Positions 20,380 through 32,234 of a stretch of DNA of 64,000 nt are shown here, piece after piece; within the stretch, counting starts at the first letter, position 1; each line of letters opens with the position of its first letter. This DNA comes from Bufo bufo. Lineage: Eukaryota > Chordata > Amphibia > Anura > Bufonidae. The position numbers and the translations under genes are program-made. Below the pieces are notes generated by a model. That model did not search any database and was not told where the DNA came from. It worked only from the letters and a program-made list of their open reading frames with translations. The stretch lies in the NCBI RefSeq assembly GCF_905171765.1, contig NC_053390.1:504404301-504468300 (forward strand), in the 5' to 3' direction.

Positions 20380-21239
20380 TGCTTCTCAGAAAATGGCTGT
20401 ACTGGTACACCAGAGGCTGTTCAAAACAACATGGCGCCTGTAAATCAGTCCATCAAAATCTGCGCTGTAAAAGCCAAAAGGTGGTCTTTCCCTTTAGAAC
20501 CCTGCAGCTTACCCAAACAGCAGTTAACATCCACATTTATGGCATTTCAGTACCCAGTAGAACTCGCCTAACAATTTAAGGGGTGTGGTGTGTCTCAGAT
20601 GGTACCAGCTGGGCATAACATACTAGACACTGAAATGCCATATCTGTGGAAAACTTGCAGTTATCATTTTGCACGGTCCACACAGTGCATTAATTTCTGC
20701 AAAATCTCTATGATGTCAAAATGCTCACTTGTAGTTTGTAGTTTCCAAAATATGGTCACTTCTTGGGGACTCCATTTATTACCGTATTTCATCCCAGAGC
20801 CTCAATAGTGGTAAGCATAAGCAGTGTAAATCACCACATTGGGCCTCAAAATGCACATGATGCTTTTGTAATCCTGAGTCCTCTCATACGTTCAGAAAGA
20901 AGAACAGGGCCATATGTAGGGTGTTTCTAAAACCAGGAAACCCAGCATCATAACTAAAAGGTTCACTTTTCACACTAGCACATGATGAGCACAACATATT
21001 GGGCACTGAAATGCCGTATCTGTGAAAAAGGCTCCCCCCCTGTTTGGAGAGACAGCAGCGGTTATTCGTTTCCCATGGAGAATTACCAATAAGTCTCCAT
21101 ACCATGGAGTACTTCCAGTAAGTCTACATATAGGACTGGTCTCATTAACCTCCTAACAGCCACATTCAAATTGGAAAAAAAAACTCTTGAAAGTGTCACT
21201 TTCTATTGTACACAACTCAAAGGACAACTAATTTTAGCC
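20380..21239. other. Unclassified repeat-like sequence, no gene
   Basis: A phrase around gcactgaaatgccgtatctg near 21005 also appears near 20630 as gacactgaaatgccatatct, and ggcatttcagtacccag near 20539 is its complement-like partner, so diverged units are present. No ORF with a recognisable domain. Confidence 0.4.
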
Positions 21240-21295
21240 TTAAAGGGGTTACCCAATAACTAATGTAAAAAATAAATAATCAGACGTCATATAAT

Positions 21296-21636
21296 ACTTA
21301 TGGGAGAGGCTTAACTGTGATGAGTGGGTGAAGCGCTTCCCCTGACCTAGCTGGCTGTGTTGTGCCGGAAGCCAGGAGCGAGGGTAAGCCTAGTAGTGGG
21401 CGTACCCTAAAGGGAGTGTTTGAGAACAGGGGGGGTGGGTGTGAACAGAAGCGCCCTGAGGAGCTGGGGGCTGGAGCTTAAAAAGGTAATATGCCCCTCC
21501 CACAAATTCAGGCTGACTTTTCAGCCTTCCACTTATGGGAGAGGCTTAACTGTGATGAGTGGGTGAAGCACTTCCCCTGACCTAGCTGGCTGTGTTGTGC
21601 CGGAAGCCAGGAGCGAGGGTAAGCCTAGTAGTGGGC
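21296..21636 (-). repeat. A-B-A split direct repeats
   Basis: The 106-bp A block (acttatgggagaggcttaac...agtagtgggc) occurs twice with one visible difference. Between the copies is the 94-bp B block (gtgtgaacagaagcgcc...ttttcagccttccac), preceded by a 37-base linker. Confidence 0.95.
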
Positions 21637-22637
21637 AAAATAAACGAGGAGAGTAGAGAAGTGACCAATAGCCTTTAATACCACCCAGAGAGCAAGATTA
21701 CAAAATGCCTGGGAAATCTCAACATGCGGGTTCGGGATGTATCTCGTGAAGCAAGAAGAGCGCCACCTACCCATGCATTTAATCACGTGCGCCGGGACCC
21801 CGTTTTTGATGCTGAGGACGCGGCTCCGGTTCGGAGCAAGTGTCCTGTGATGGCCAGCGGGTTATAACCGAGACCTGAGGCCAGCGTTCTGATGTGGGAC
21901 ACAAACTAGATTGATGACAGGGGCCCCCCCCCCACGCCAAGGAAGCAGCGGGGCCTCTGGGAAGGCATCTTGCAACAGGGCCAGCAATTGACGGGGGACC
22001 ATGACTGGCCACCAATCGTTGGAGGTTTTAAAACCTGGCCTCCGAGGGAGGTCCATGCTGATTGGCCTTCGTGGAAGGGAGCCAGAGGATGAAATGGACA
22101 CGGGCCCAGGACAACTGTCGCACTTGCGACCCCTGACGTTTAGGGGAGGTGCTGGTGAACTCACCTGGCCTGAGGAACCCGTAAAACCCGAGATACATGG
22201 CTGCCTTAATAATCAAACTAGGAGAGTGGCCAAAAAGGAAATCCATCCAGCGCGGACGAGAGTCGCCTAAACATCTCGCCGGAGACAGGCTGCCCACGGG
22301 CGGGAGGGACATCCCCGCACATCTGGATCCCCCTAAGGGCAGCTTTTACCGCCTGCACTGAAGAAATGGAACCTCTATTCGGGTTATGAAGCATTGCGCA
22401 GTGCTGTCTCCCCGCTAGGTACAGCTTGATGGTGTTGAATGACAGCCTGAGATTGCGGTGACAGTGGGCTATAACCGCCAGGGTGTAGGAGACATCGTCC
22501 AAGCCACCTGCGGGTGGGACCTGGCAAAACCTTCGTAAACCCTGACACCGGCTTGGTAGTTCCTGATGGTATTGGGGGAGAGGGAGTGCTGAACCAGGTT
22601 CCTGGCGTGAGCAATGAGGGATATGAGATCGGAACAT
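21625..22637 (-). pseudogene. Tyrosine recombinase of the Ngaro-like element, broken
   Basis: The N-terminal part (22637-22218) contains LSFNTIKLYLAGRQH and VKAALRGIQ, typical of DIRS/Ngaro recombinase core-binding domains. A frame change near 22240 leads to AAMYLGFYGFLRPGEFT, carrying the first catalytic Arg. Further frame changes lead to GHLLRTGAASSASKTG, with the H-x-x-R pair, then HVIKCMGRWRSSCFTRYI, with the GRW box and the likely nucleophile Tyr in TRYI. HVEISQAF and a stop at 21625, just inside repeat A, follow. All active-site positions can be traced, but at least three frame changes make it non-functional. Confidence 0.85.
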
Positions 22638-22839
22638 AGTACGACTGGTGCCTACGAGAAGGTTTGAGTCGGTCTGGGCAACGTACCTGGCTTAGAGGTT
22701 ACTACCTGTATCGATGTGTTGGGTCACCTGACCTTGATCCAAATGTCGCATAAGTGAACGATCAGGACACGTTCCTGAGAGGGCAAATCATAAGGTTCGG
22801 AAGGAAAAGAGAACATAACTGAGGAGGGTGACGGGACTG

Positions 22840-23395
22840 GGCGATCCAGGAGACAGAAGAAGGTGTGAGCCTGGGTGATCCAGGAGACAGAAGTAGGTGT
22901 GAGTCTGGGTGATCCAGGAGACAGAAGTAGGTGAGAGCCTGGGTGATCCAGGAGACAGAAGTAGGTGTGAGCCTGGGTGATCCAGGAGACAGAAGTAGGT
23001 GTGAGCCTGGGTGATCCAGGAGACAGAAGAAGGTGTGTGCCTGGGCGATCCAGGAGGCAGAGGTAGGTATGACCCCAGGCGAACCAGGAGACAGAGGCAG
23101 GTATGAGCCTGGGCGAACCAGGAGACAGAGGCAGGTATGAGCCTGGGCGAACCAGGAGACAGAGGCAGGTATGAGCCTGGGCGAACCAGGAGACAGAGGC
23201 AGGTATGAGCCTGGGCGAACCAGGAGACAGAGGCAGGTATGAGCCTGGGCGAACCAGGAGACAGAGGCAGGTATGAGCCTGGGCGAACCAGGAGACAGAG
23301 GCAGGTATGAGCCTGGGCGAACCAGGGGACAGAAGTAGGTGTGAGCCTGGGTGATCCAGGAGACAGAAGTAGGTGTGAGCCTGGCGAACTAGTAG
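22840..23395 (+). repeat. 34-bp minisatellite, about 16 copies
   Basis: Units of ggagacagaagtaggtgtg followed by agcctgggtgatcca, shifting to a variant with gcaggtatg and gcgaacca from about 23040. There are no spacers between units, so it is not a CRISPR array. ORFs on the minus strand are repeat translations. Confidence 0.93.
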
Positions 23396-23454
23396 ATGAG
23401 ACAGCAGCATATAACGTGAAGTACATACATATAACCCATGGCACTGTTGCCACC

Positions 23455-24180
23455 ATAGAATAGATGACTGCAGTGAGCGTTTAGTGACCGCTGAATGGGT
23501 ATGGCGTGCAATGATGACCTGGCCTACTCGTGGTGAGACCCCGGTTTCTTTGAACGCCGAGCTGAAACTAGGTCCCTTCCACCCAGCAGGGACCCTGGGG
23601 CCCTCCCCCTAAATGAGGAACCGAGGATGACTTGCCTTCCTCCTGCTGCGGCACGGCGGGAGTGCGTATGAAATGGCTGGTGATTGGAACCTACCGATTT
23701 CATTGTATATATTTTTTATTCTTTTTTTTTTTTTTTTTGTTTTGTTCGTGGGCATTGGCCGTCGTTGCCCAGGGGCTAGATACCCCTGCTTGCCGCGTGT
23801 GGCCTGTTTCGACGGGGGAGCCAGTCTGGGGGCCGTAGACCTAATAGTAAGGCCGACAGATAATTGCAGTGAACGATTAGTGACGGATGATCGCGTATGG
23901 GGTGCGATAAAGACCTAACCTACACCTGGTGAGACCCCCAGCTCTCTTCGGCCTCAGAACTAAAGCTAGTGCCCTACCAGGACTAACGGGGACCCAAGAG
24001 CCCTCCCCCTGATCCCCTAAGAGTGGGGACAGAGGATAACTTTTTCTTCATCCCACCGCGGTACGGCGGGTGTGCTCTTCTGACCGTTTTGGTTGCTGGG
24101 TAACCCTGCTGAGTTATTTTTTATTTTTTTTTGTGCCCACAATTTATAAAATGGCCGCTTAAAGACATGAACAGTTGTTG
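23455..24180 (+). repeat. Diverged 400-bp internal duplication
   Basis: The stretch 23465-23670 (gcagtgagcgtttagtgacc, gtggtgagaccccggt, gccctccccct, ggcacggcggg) recurs in diverged form at 23865-24075, and cagggg/agctagacacccctgc-type phrases recur again at 24180-24210. These are interior repeats of the Ngaro-like element. Confidence 0.65.
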
Positions 24181-24225
24181 CTCAGGAGCTAGACACCCCT
24201 GCCTACTTCGTATATGGACTTGTCT

Positions 24226-25216
24226 GACGTGCGTTCCACGCCAAACAACTCCAGCCAGAGGACGGGACGGGTGAAGCCCTGTGGAGGGGGAGACCCCGAT
24301 GTGGGAGCAGCTATCGGCGTGCGTTCCACGCTGGAACGCACGTTAGCTCGATCAACAGAAGCCCGGGACATGGGGCCCGGAGACTCCTGTAAGGGGGAAC
24401 CCAGTGGGGACAGAGCCTACCTGCCTTGGAGCCGCCTGGCCGATTAGAGCTGCCGGGCCTGAGTGAGGATTCCGGCGTGCGCTCCACGCTGGAACGCACG
24501 CCGAGCATTTGACCGGAAGCCCAGGCCTGTGCGAGGATTCCGGCGTGCGCTCCATGCTGGAACGCAGGCTGGTCATGTGACCGGAAGCCTAGGCCTGGAC
24601 AAGGGTTCCGGTGTGCACTCCACGCTGGAACGCACGACGGCCTTGCGACTGCGCCCAAGCCAGAGGACGGGACGGGTGAAGCCCTGTGGAGGGGGTGACC
24701 AGCAGGCCGTACCCTGCCCATCCCGCCGCCGCATGAGCGAGGCGAAGCGCTCGGCTCTGGAGCAAATATTGACGTGTGGACACCCCTACCTATACCATAT
24801 GTGGGGTAGTGGTTTATCTGACGTGCGTTCCATGCTGGAACGCACGCGCCGGCCTCCCCCAGAGCAGGGAGACATGTGAAGATGGCTTGGGGGGAGTTAT
24901 GTGGTAGCTGTGACATGAGTGGTGGGCTTAGTAGTAGTTGGTTGCGTCATGGTTGGGGGTGAACTGCGGGACGAGCCGTGTGTGGGTAGCGGGGACCGGG
25001 TCTGAGAGCAGATATTGGCGTGCGTTCCACGCTGGAACGCACGCCGGACCCGCGACCGGAAGCCTGGAACATGGGGGCCCGGGTCGGAGGGCTCCTGTGG
25101 GGGGGGAAATAGCTTATGGGGACAGCGCTTACCTGTCCTGAAGCCGCCTGACCGTGGAGAGACCGCCGGGCCTAGAGTGAATTCCGGCGTGCGCTCCAAG
25201 CTGGAACGCACGCCGA
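24226..25216. repeat. Array of palindromes, seven full and one half copy
   Basis: A motif with 11-base arms CGTGCGTTCCA and TGGAACGCACG around a CGC spacer, usually extended to GGCGTG...CACGCC, occurs near 24317, 24472, 24541, 24609, 24821, 25016 and 25186, with a left half near 24228. Three copies are spaced about 68 bp apart within a ttccgg...gaccggaagcc unit; the others lie 150-210 bp apart. The right arm is more constant than the left. Confidence 0.9.
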
Positions 25217-25837
25217 CCTCGTGACCGGAAGCCGGAACCTGTGCCGCTGCTCGGGGAGCCCAGTGTAGGGAACAAGAAGTGCCTGCATACGATACCTTCC
25301 CTGGGGAGAAAACTGCGACGTACAAGGCGGCAGCAGCTGTGGTACTACCTATCCAGCGTGTGAACAGAAGCGCCCTGAGGAGCTGGGGGCTGGAGCTTAA
25401 AAAGGTAATATGCCCCTCCCACAAATTCAGGCTGACTTTTCAGCCTTCCACATGGCAATCTTTTTGTAACAAAGCTAGAACCAGCCCTGTACCTCACATG
25501 GATCCAGAGATCTCTTCATTCATTGCTCTGCTAGACTTATATCAAGCTGGCAGCTCTAGGGGAGTGTATTTTCTGCTGCAGCTAAGGGGGCGTGTCCATG
25601 CTCTCCCTATAACAGCTCAGGAGGTAGTTGAAGGATGAAACTGAGCATGTGCGGCCATCTTAGTGAGCCGGACAAAGAAGTAAGGAAAAAAAAAACAGCA
25701 GGTGGCGCTATACAAATATATTTTATTGAATCTCTCAGTGGCTATGCTACATTTTTAATTGCATGCAATTACAAAAGTATTTAGAGCCGGGTTCGGTTTT
25801 GAAAACTTTAGAATATTATTTGTGGGACAGCCCCTTT

Positions 25838-26188
25838 AAGGACCAGTAACATTTTCCCTCTCTGGGAAATGCAAATGCCATAGTCAGGAGGAAGTCAGTG
25901 GTCGATGCACAAGATGGAGCATCTGTATTAGCAGCAGAGCAGGAGAGACTAGCTTGATTACAGGCTGAGAGCACAATAATCTGACAAGGCAGGAAGTGCA
26001 AGGCTGGGGTTAAATAGGATGTTCAATCAAGGACAGGGTGGAGCAAACCAGGGAGGCGGGAACTGAAACTAGAGGCACAGGGAAATGTAGGCTTCAGTTC
26101 AGCACAAGAGCTGTCCAGAAAGCTGAATAGCTCAGTTGAAGATCTGCAGCATAGGACACAGGAGTCCCTGGGTTCAAGTCCTGACAGT
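25838..26188 (-). repeat. 3' LTR remnant of the gypsy element
   Basis: On the minus strand tgtcaggacttgaacccag begins directly after the pol end and the purine tract aaaggaggggac. It contains a TATA-like tatttaacc (minus strand) near 26015. The far end is not defined, since the piggyBac-like MITE interrupts it at about 25839. Confidence 0.6.
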
Positions 26189-28110
26189 AGTCCCCTCCTT
26201 TCAGGATGGCCTCGGGACATCTTAGGAACTGGTTTCTCTGGATGTCTGTGATAAAAAGCACTTGTAAGCCTAGGGGCATGAATATTTTTTTCTAGTTCCC
26301 ATCAATTCTCTTCTGGTCCATAACCTTTCCATTGCAACAGATATTACACTCGACCTCTGTAAATTCTAGATTCCAAAATTTTCTCAACAATGTATTCTTC
26401 CTCCCCTTGGACTTTTACTGGTGCAGGAGGTGGCTGATTTCTCCCTGGAAAAGGGTTTTCATTGAATGGCTTGAGCAACGACATGTGGAACACAGGGTGT
26501 ATTTTCAATCTGTTAGAAAGTTTAAGATGGAAGGCAACTTGGTTAACTTGTGCAGAAATCTGGAAAGGTCCTATGAATTTTTGGCCCAATTTTTGAGATG
26601 GAACATGTGTATTCAGATTTCTAGTAGGTAGCCAAACCTTATCAGCAACTTTAAAGGTAGGAGGAACTTTTCAATCTTTATCAGCTGCTTTTTTATAGTC
26701 TTCTTGGGCTTCTTGTAACATCTCTATAAGTTTCCTCTGGGATTCTTGCAATTTCGTTAGTCTGTGAGTAACAGCAGGAATAGGTGTACTAAGAGGGAGG
26801 TTAGGAATAAATACTTGATGTAAACCATAGTTAGCAAAAAATGAACTTTGAGATGTAGAACTATGTTTGGAGTTGTAGGCAAATTCTGCTGTTGGTAAAT
26901 AGTCCACCCTATGATATTGAAGGTAGGAAATAAAACAGCGGAGGTATTGTTCAAGAGTTTGGTTTGTCCTTTCCATCTAGCCATTAGATTGAGGATGAAA
27001 ATCAGAAGACAACTTAACTGTAACTCCAAAAGCTGTACAGAAGTTCTTCCAAAATCTTGATGTGAATCGAACACCTTTATCTGAAATTACATTGTCAGGA
27101 ATTCCATGCAACCTAAATATCTCCTTAATCATTAGTTCTGCAATTCGTTCTGCAGTAGGAATTCCTCTAATTGGAATGAAATGGGCCATCTTTGTGAGTC
27201 GGTCCTCAACAAGGATGGTAGTCATTTCTTTAGAAGGAGGAAGGTCCACAATAAAATCCATGTAAATTGATCCTCAAGGCCAAGATGGAACTGGAAGTGG
27301 TTCAAGAAGACCTAGAGGAGGAGATTGCGGTGTCTTTTTTCGTGCACATGTTTTCTAACATCGTTCTTACAATTAGGCCACCAAAATGAACAAAGGAGTA
27401 GGTCGTACGTTTTCATGACTCCAAGATGCCCTGCAAGTTTAGAATCAAAGAACGGTTTGTGGAATTCAAGTCGAGCAGATTCAGGGACATATATGCTGTG
27501 ATCCTGCTTCCAAAACCCCTCTTTAAAGTAAAGGTCCACATCTTTAGAAGGATGGTTGAGAAAAGAGTCATTCTGGTATCCTTCTCTGAGCATGGTTAAA
27601 AGTTTTTTGGAGTCCAGTATTCCTACAAAATTTTTGGAAGATAAAATAGTAGATTCTGTTTTAGACCCCTCCTGTGGTTCAGCAAGATTCCTCGACAAAG
27701 CATCAGCCTTGCCATTTCTTGAACATGGCCGATAAGAAATAATCAAAGTAAATCTAGAGATAAACAAGGCCCATCTTGCTTGTCTTGCAGTATCTTAGCT
27801 GTACAGATAAACTCTAAATGTTTGTGGTCAGTAAGGACAGCCAATGGATAATTAGCTCCTTCCAGAAGATGTCTCCATTCAGAGAAAGCAACTTTAATGG
27901 CAAACAGTTCTTTGTTTCTTATGTTGTCATTTCTTTCTACCGATGACATGGTATGAGAAAGAAATGCGCATGGATGAAGTTGTATTTTGTCTCCAACTCA
28001 TTAAGACAAGACAGCTCCCACAGCAGAGTCTGAGGCGTCTACTTCAACAACAAAAGGCAAATAAGGATTTGGATGGACCAGTATGGGCGCAGAACTAAAG
28101 AAAGTCTTTA

Positions 28111-28870
28111 GGGCTCTTTCACACCTGCGTTCTTTTCTTCCGGCATAGAGTTCCGTCGTCGGGGCTCTATGCCGGAAGAATCCTGATCAGTTTTATCCTA
28201 ATGCATTCTGAATGGAGTGAAATCCGTTCAGGATGCATCAGGATGTCTTCAGTTCCGGAACGGAACGTTTTTTGGCCGGAGAAAATACCACAGCATGCTG
28301 CGCTTTTTGCTCCGGCCAAAAATCCTGAAGACTTGCCGCAAGGCTGGATCCGGAACTAATGCCCATTGAAAGACATTGATCCGGATCCGGCCTTAAGCTA
28401 AATGTCGTTTCGGCGCATTGCCGGATCCGACGTTTAGCTTTTTCTGAATGGTTACCATGGCTGCAAGGACGCTAAAGTCCTGGCAGCCATGGTAAAGTGT
28501 AGCGGGGAGCGGGGGAGCAGCATACTTACCGTCCGTGCGGCTCCCGGGGCGCTCCAGAGTGACGTCAGGGCGCCCCAAGCGCATGGATCACGTGATCGCA
28601 TGGCACGTCATCCATGCGCATGGGGCGCTCTGACCTCATTCTGGAGCGCCCCGGGGAGCCGCACGGACTGTAAGTATACTGCTCCCCCGCTCCTACTATG
28701 GCAGTCAGGACTTTAATAGCGTCCTGGGTGCCATAGTAACACTGAACGCATTTTGAAGATGGATCCGTCTTCAAATGCTTTCAGTACACTTGCGTTTTTC
28801 CGGATCCGGGGTGTAATTCCGGCAAGTGGAGTACACACCGGATCCGGACAACGCAAGTGTGAAAGAGGCC
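28111..28870. mobile_element. Harbinger-like MITE with nested foldback, TTA duplication
   Basis: Ends gggctctttcacacctgcg and cgcaagtgtgaaagaggcc, with TTA on both sides (28108-28110 and 28871-28873). It interrupts the gypsy pol. Interior words ccggatcc and gttccggaacgg recur in inverted order. Confidence 0.85.
28450..28745. repeat. GC-rich foldback inside the MITE
   Basis: accatggctgc...ctggcagccatggt forms a small hairpin at the left, and the larger arms (gagcgggggagcag, tccgtgcggctccc, ggggcgctccag) pair with their complements at 28615-28740 around a gcatggatcacgtgatcg centre. Probably a separate, later insertion. Confidence 0.7.
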
Positions 28871-30766
28871 TTAGTTGGTCAAAAGCAACTTGTGCCTCTG
28901 GAGACCATGAAAATACTTGATTTTCCTTTGTGAGTAAAGTGATTGGTAAGATGATTTTTGAAAAGTCTTTTATGAATCTCCTGTAGAAATTTGCAAACCC
29001 TATAAATCGCTTAACATCTTTAAGATTTCTTGGGCCAATCCATTACAGCTTTGATTTTACTAGGATCAATACTCAGACCTTCTGGGGAGATTATATATCC
29101 AAGAAATTGGACTTTTGTTTGTTCAAATTCACATTTTTCCAGTTTGATATAAAGATTATTCTGTAGACATTCCAAGACTAACTGAACATGTCTGCGTTGT
29201 TTCTCCAAGGTGTCTGAAAATATTAGGATGTCATCAAGGTACACAACAACAAATTGGTCTAAGAAGTCTCGAAACACACCATTAACAAAATGTTAAAAGG
29301 TTGCAGGGGCGTTACAGAGGCCGAATGACATAACCAGGTATTCAAAATGTCCGTATCTAGTTCTAAAGTCGGTCTTCCACTAATCCCCTGGACGAATGCG
29401 TAACGATTTGTAATAGTAATCTTATTTAGTTCTCTGCAGTCAATACATGGTCTCAAGGTTGAGTTTTTCTTTTCCACAAAGAACAAAGGTGCCCCAGCTG
29501 GGGATGGTGAGGGTCGAATGAAGCCTTTCTTTACATTCTCTGAGCACTTTTAGTTGTAAATTCTGCCAAAAGGAATAGTAGCTCCAGGAAGCAACTCGAT
29601 GGGACAATCATAAGGACGATGAGGAGGCGGTTGATCAGCTTTTTCCTTGCTGCAGACATCACTAAACTGTTGATACTGAGGTGGCAAATTATCATAACTC
29701 TGATGAGGAATTTTGGAAACTTATTTGTTTTTGGATGGATAAACTCATTTTAATAGTATAATTTTATTCAATTTCAAAGAGTACAACAAACTCTAAGATA
29801 AAATAATAAACAGACAATCACACATAGTCCAGTGGTCTCCACTGAGTAGAATCAATGTCAAAGTACAGGGTTGAATTTACATAAAGCACCGCTCTGAGAA
29901 AATGGTAGTAAAACCCTGGCATTAAATATAGAGTGCACAAAACACAGTCATTCACACATACATCAAAACAGTCACTCCCCCACGGGACCAGACAAGAGAG
30001 TCCTACACAATCAAGGTATTACTGTTTGACCGTTGATCCAAGGATCCCATATTTTGACAAAATGGTCAGGGATCCCCCTATATTCATAGACAAGCTTGTA
30101 TAGCCTTAAATCAGAATTAACCAATTGTAGTATCCAATGTTGTTTGGTGGGTATTTTGGGGGTCTTCCAATACAGAAGGATTGTTTTCCTTCCATAATAT
30201 AGAAGTAACCAGTATAGTCGTCTACCGTATTTGGTGGGGATAACATTGTTAACTAATCTCAAAAGATTCGTCATCGGCGTGCAGACATCTGGAAAGTAAA
30301 GTTTACTGTTTATATAAGCATGCACCTCTGCCCAAAATCTCTGAATAATCGGGCACTGCCATACCATGTGAAAGATGCAGCCACTATCATACCCGCAGCA
30401 GGTGCATTGAGGACTAGTTAGTTTGCACATCTTAAATAATCTGCCAGGTGTTTAGTACACCCTGTGCAACCATTTCACCTGTATAAGTTGGTCCCTGGCA
30501 CTAACAACTGTGGATTTCCATGTGTGGCTCAGTTCTCTCACACGAGATGCCTCCAAATCTACTATATCGTGTTTCCATTTGGTAAAAGATTTGTCAATTG
30601 GAGAATCTTGCTCAGTCATTAGTGTTGCATGCAAAGTGGACACGGGTTTAGATAATTGTGCTCTTCTCACCACCACCTCCACAGGAACACATTCCAGCCT
30701 CAGTGGATCCTTACCAAATTGAGTAAAACAGGCATGTCTGAGCTGGAAGTATTTATACAGGCAGTG

Positions 30767-31278
30767 TGTAACGGGGTGCCGAAAGTGCACTCGGTCTCCC
30801 ATCATCCGCAGACCTACTGCTTAGCTTCGGGAGCGAGGATCTGTGTTTGACCTCGTTCCCAGGGCGGCTTTGCTAGCTGGGAGGCTCCCTGCTCCTAGGT
30901 CTGCCTTGAGCGCCGAGCTGGTCACTCGGTGCTCGACTGGTCGGTCTGTCGGTCATGTGACGCTGGCCACGTCACATGACCCTTGCTCCCCACTATAAAT
31001 ACAGGCAGCCTGTTGGCCACAGGTTGCCTGTTAATTTAGGTTCCTGGCGTTTGTTGGATACCTGTATACTTACCTGATCCTGTTCCCTGACGATCCTTTG
31101 CCTGCTCCTCCTGTACTGCGCATCCCTCCTGACCTCGGCTTCCACCTGACTATTCTTTGCGGACTCCTTTGGTACTTCTCGACTCTCCTGGTATTTATGA
31201 CCCCGGCTTCTCCTGACCATTCTTTGCTTATCCCTCTGTACTGCGTTGTCCTCTTGGTTTTGACCCCGTCCGTTCACT
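30767..31278 (+). mobile_element. LTR fragment, same family as 3375-4047
   Basis: It begins tgtaacgggg and follows the solo LTR at 3375 through the ctataaatacaggcagcctg promoter region, then loses similarity at gtccgttcac. The final 150 bases or so of the LTR are missing. It interrupts L1-type ORF2. Confidence 0.8.
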
Positions 31279-32234
31279 ATTTGTCAGGGAGAATAATTCT
31301 GACAAATCTTTATTCCTCCATATCAGCCCATACGGCGATTATCTCTTTCCACCATCCTGAACTGTATGTACGCTCACCCACTTAACCCAGATCGCCACCG
31401 TAGCAGCCATAGTAGGGGTATAATGGCAGGCTGCATAGGCTTTCTTACAATACACTAGGTTCGCGAGGGCCTCATAAGATCCCACCAGAGCAGCTTCCAA
31501 CACCACCGCTGGGTTGCTTGCATCGGCTCTGATCCACCATGTCGCATAGCTCAGCTATACTGCCGCATAGTAGAGGGAAAGATTCAGCAGCGTAAAGCCT
31601 CCCTGCCCATATGGTGCCTGAAGGGTATGTCTCGCTATTCTGGGACAGATTTTTCGCCACAGAAAGGGGGCAAACATCTTATGCATAAGAACAAAGTGTC
31701 TCTTTGGTAGTGCCAGCGGTGCTGCTCTATAGAGATATAACAATTTAGGCAGGAGGATCATCTTTATAACATTAACACGGCCTATCAAAGTCAGTGGCAG
31801 ATTCTCCCATGCCTCAATTTTCCTAGTAATATATGCCATGGTGGGAACTACATTTAGCTGGTAAAATTTTGTGGCCTTCCTATTAATAGTAATCCCCAAA
31901 TATTTAAACTGTTCTGCAACTTGGAGTTTAGACTGCAATGAAATATGAATGGGATCAAAATCATCAATCAAGCAGAGACTCAATTTAGCACAGTTTACCC
32001 GCAGACCAGAGAAACTACTAAACTCATCTACAGTGTCCAAGAGAGCATTCAGAGAGTTTCCTGAGTTTGCCAGGTATACCAACATGTCGTCTGCATAATG
32101 GGGCAGTTTCTCGGTTATACCCGCCACCTCACAGCCTTCTATATATGAGTTAGAAGAAATGAGTAGGGACAAGGGCTCTATTATCAGTGCAAAGAGTAGG
32201 GGAAAAGAGGGGAACCCTGTCTGGTGCTGTCACG

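Larger units (their letters stand above)
21296..25451 (-). mobile_element. DIRS/Ngaro-like element with split direct repeats
   Basis: Two repeat blocks are arranged A (21296-21401), B (21439-21532), A (21531-21636), interior, B (25358-25451). Read on the minus strand this is B-interior-A-B-A, the split-direct-repeat layout of Ngaro-type tyrosine-recombinase retrotransposons. A decayed tyrosine recombinase lies at the expected end of the interior. There is no target duplication. Instead the dinucleotide AC is shared by the left junction, the internal B-A junction and the right junction, as recombinase-mediated circle integration predicts. I find no RT or RNase H; the rest of the interior is tandem repeats and palindromes. 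Confidence 0.82.
21244..25835. mobile_element. piggyBac-like MITE interrupted by the Ngaro-like element
   Basis: TTAA lies at 21240-21243 and at 25836-25839, and the ends aggggttaccc and gggacagcccct are imperfectly inverted, as in piggyBac-type non-autonomous elements. Without the insert (21296-25451) it would be about 440 bp. Its own interior resumes with atggcaatctttttgtaac at the right junction. Confidence 0.65.
26230..29730 (-). pseudogene. pol: Gypsy pol: RT, RNase H, integrase, chromodomain
   Basis: Near 29490 FFVEKK and [15 protein letters not shown] mark the RT start, and VVVYLDDILIFSD near 29230 is the catalytic box. RNase H tether sequence [21 protein letters not shown] remnants and ELFAIKVAF...WRHLLEG lie about 27950-27860. 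The integrase zinc-finger region (GHLGVMKTYDLL) is near 27440. The core has FIVDLPPSK and then ISDKGVRFTSRFW and HPQSNG, with the catalytic Asp/Glu region near 27080-26990. A C-terminal chromodomain (EEEYIVEKILESR, YLLQWKGYG) ends near 26270. Several stops and frameshifts are present and a 760-bp MITE splits the RT/RNase H junction. Confidence 0.9.

Noticed and set aside
22724..23456. Two frames of over 220 aa on the minus strand, and a CRISPR-like look
   Set aside because: The 34-bp units are directly adjacent with no unique spacers, and the proteins are pure unit repeats, so neither a gene nor a CRISPR array is supported.
24311..25424. 201-aa and 175-aa minus-strand frames as possible gag of the Ngaro-like element
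   Set aside because: They lack any zinc knuckle or gag-like motif and mainly translate the palindrome units (VRSSVERTP, VPAWNARR).
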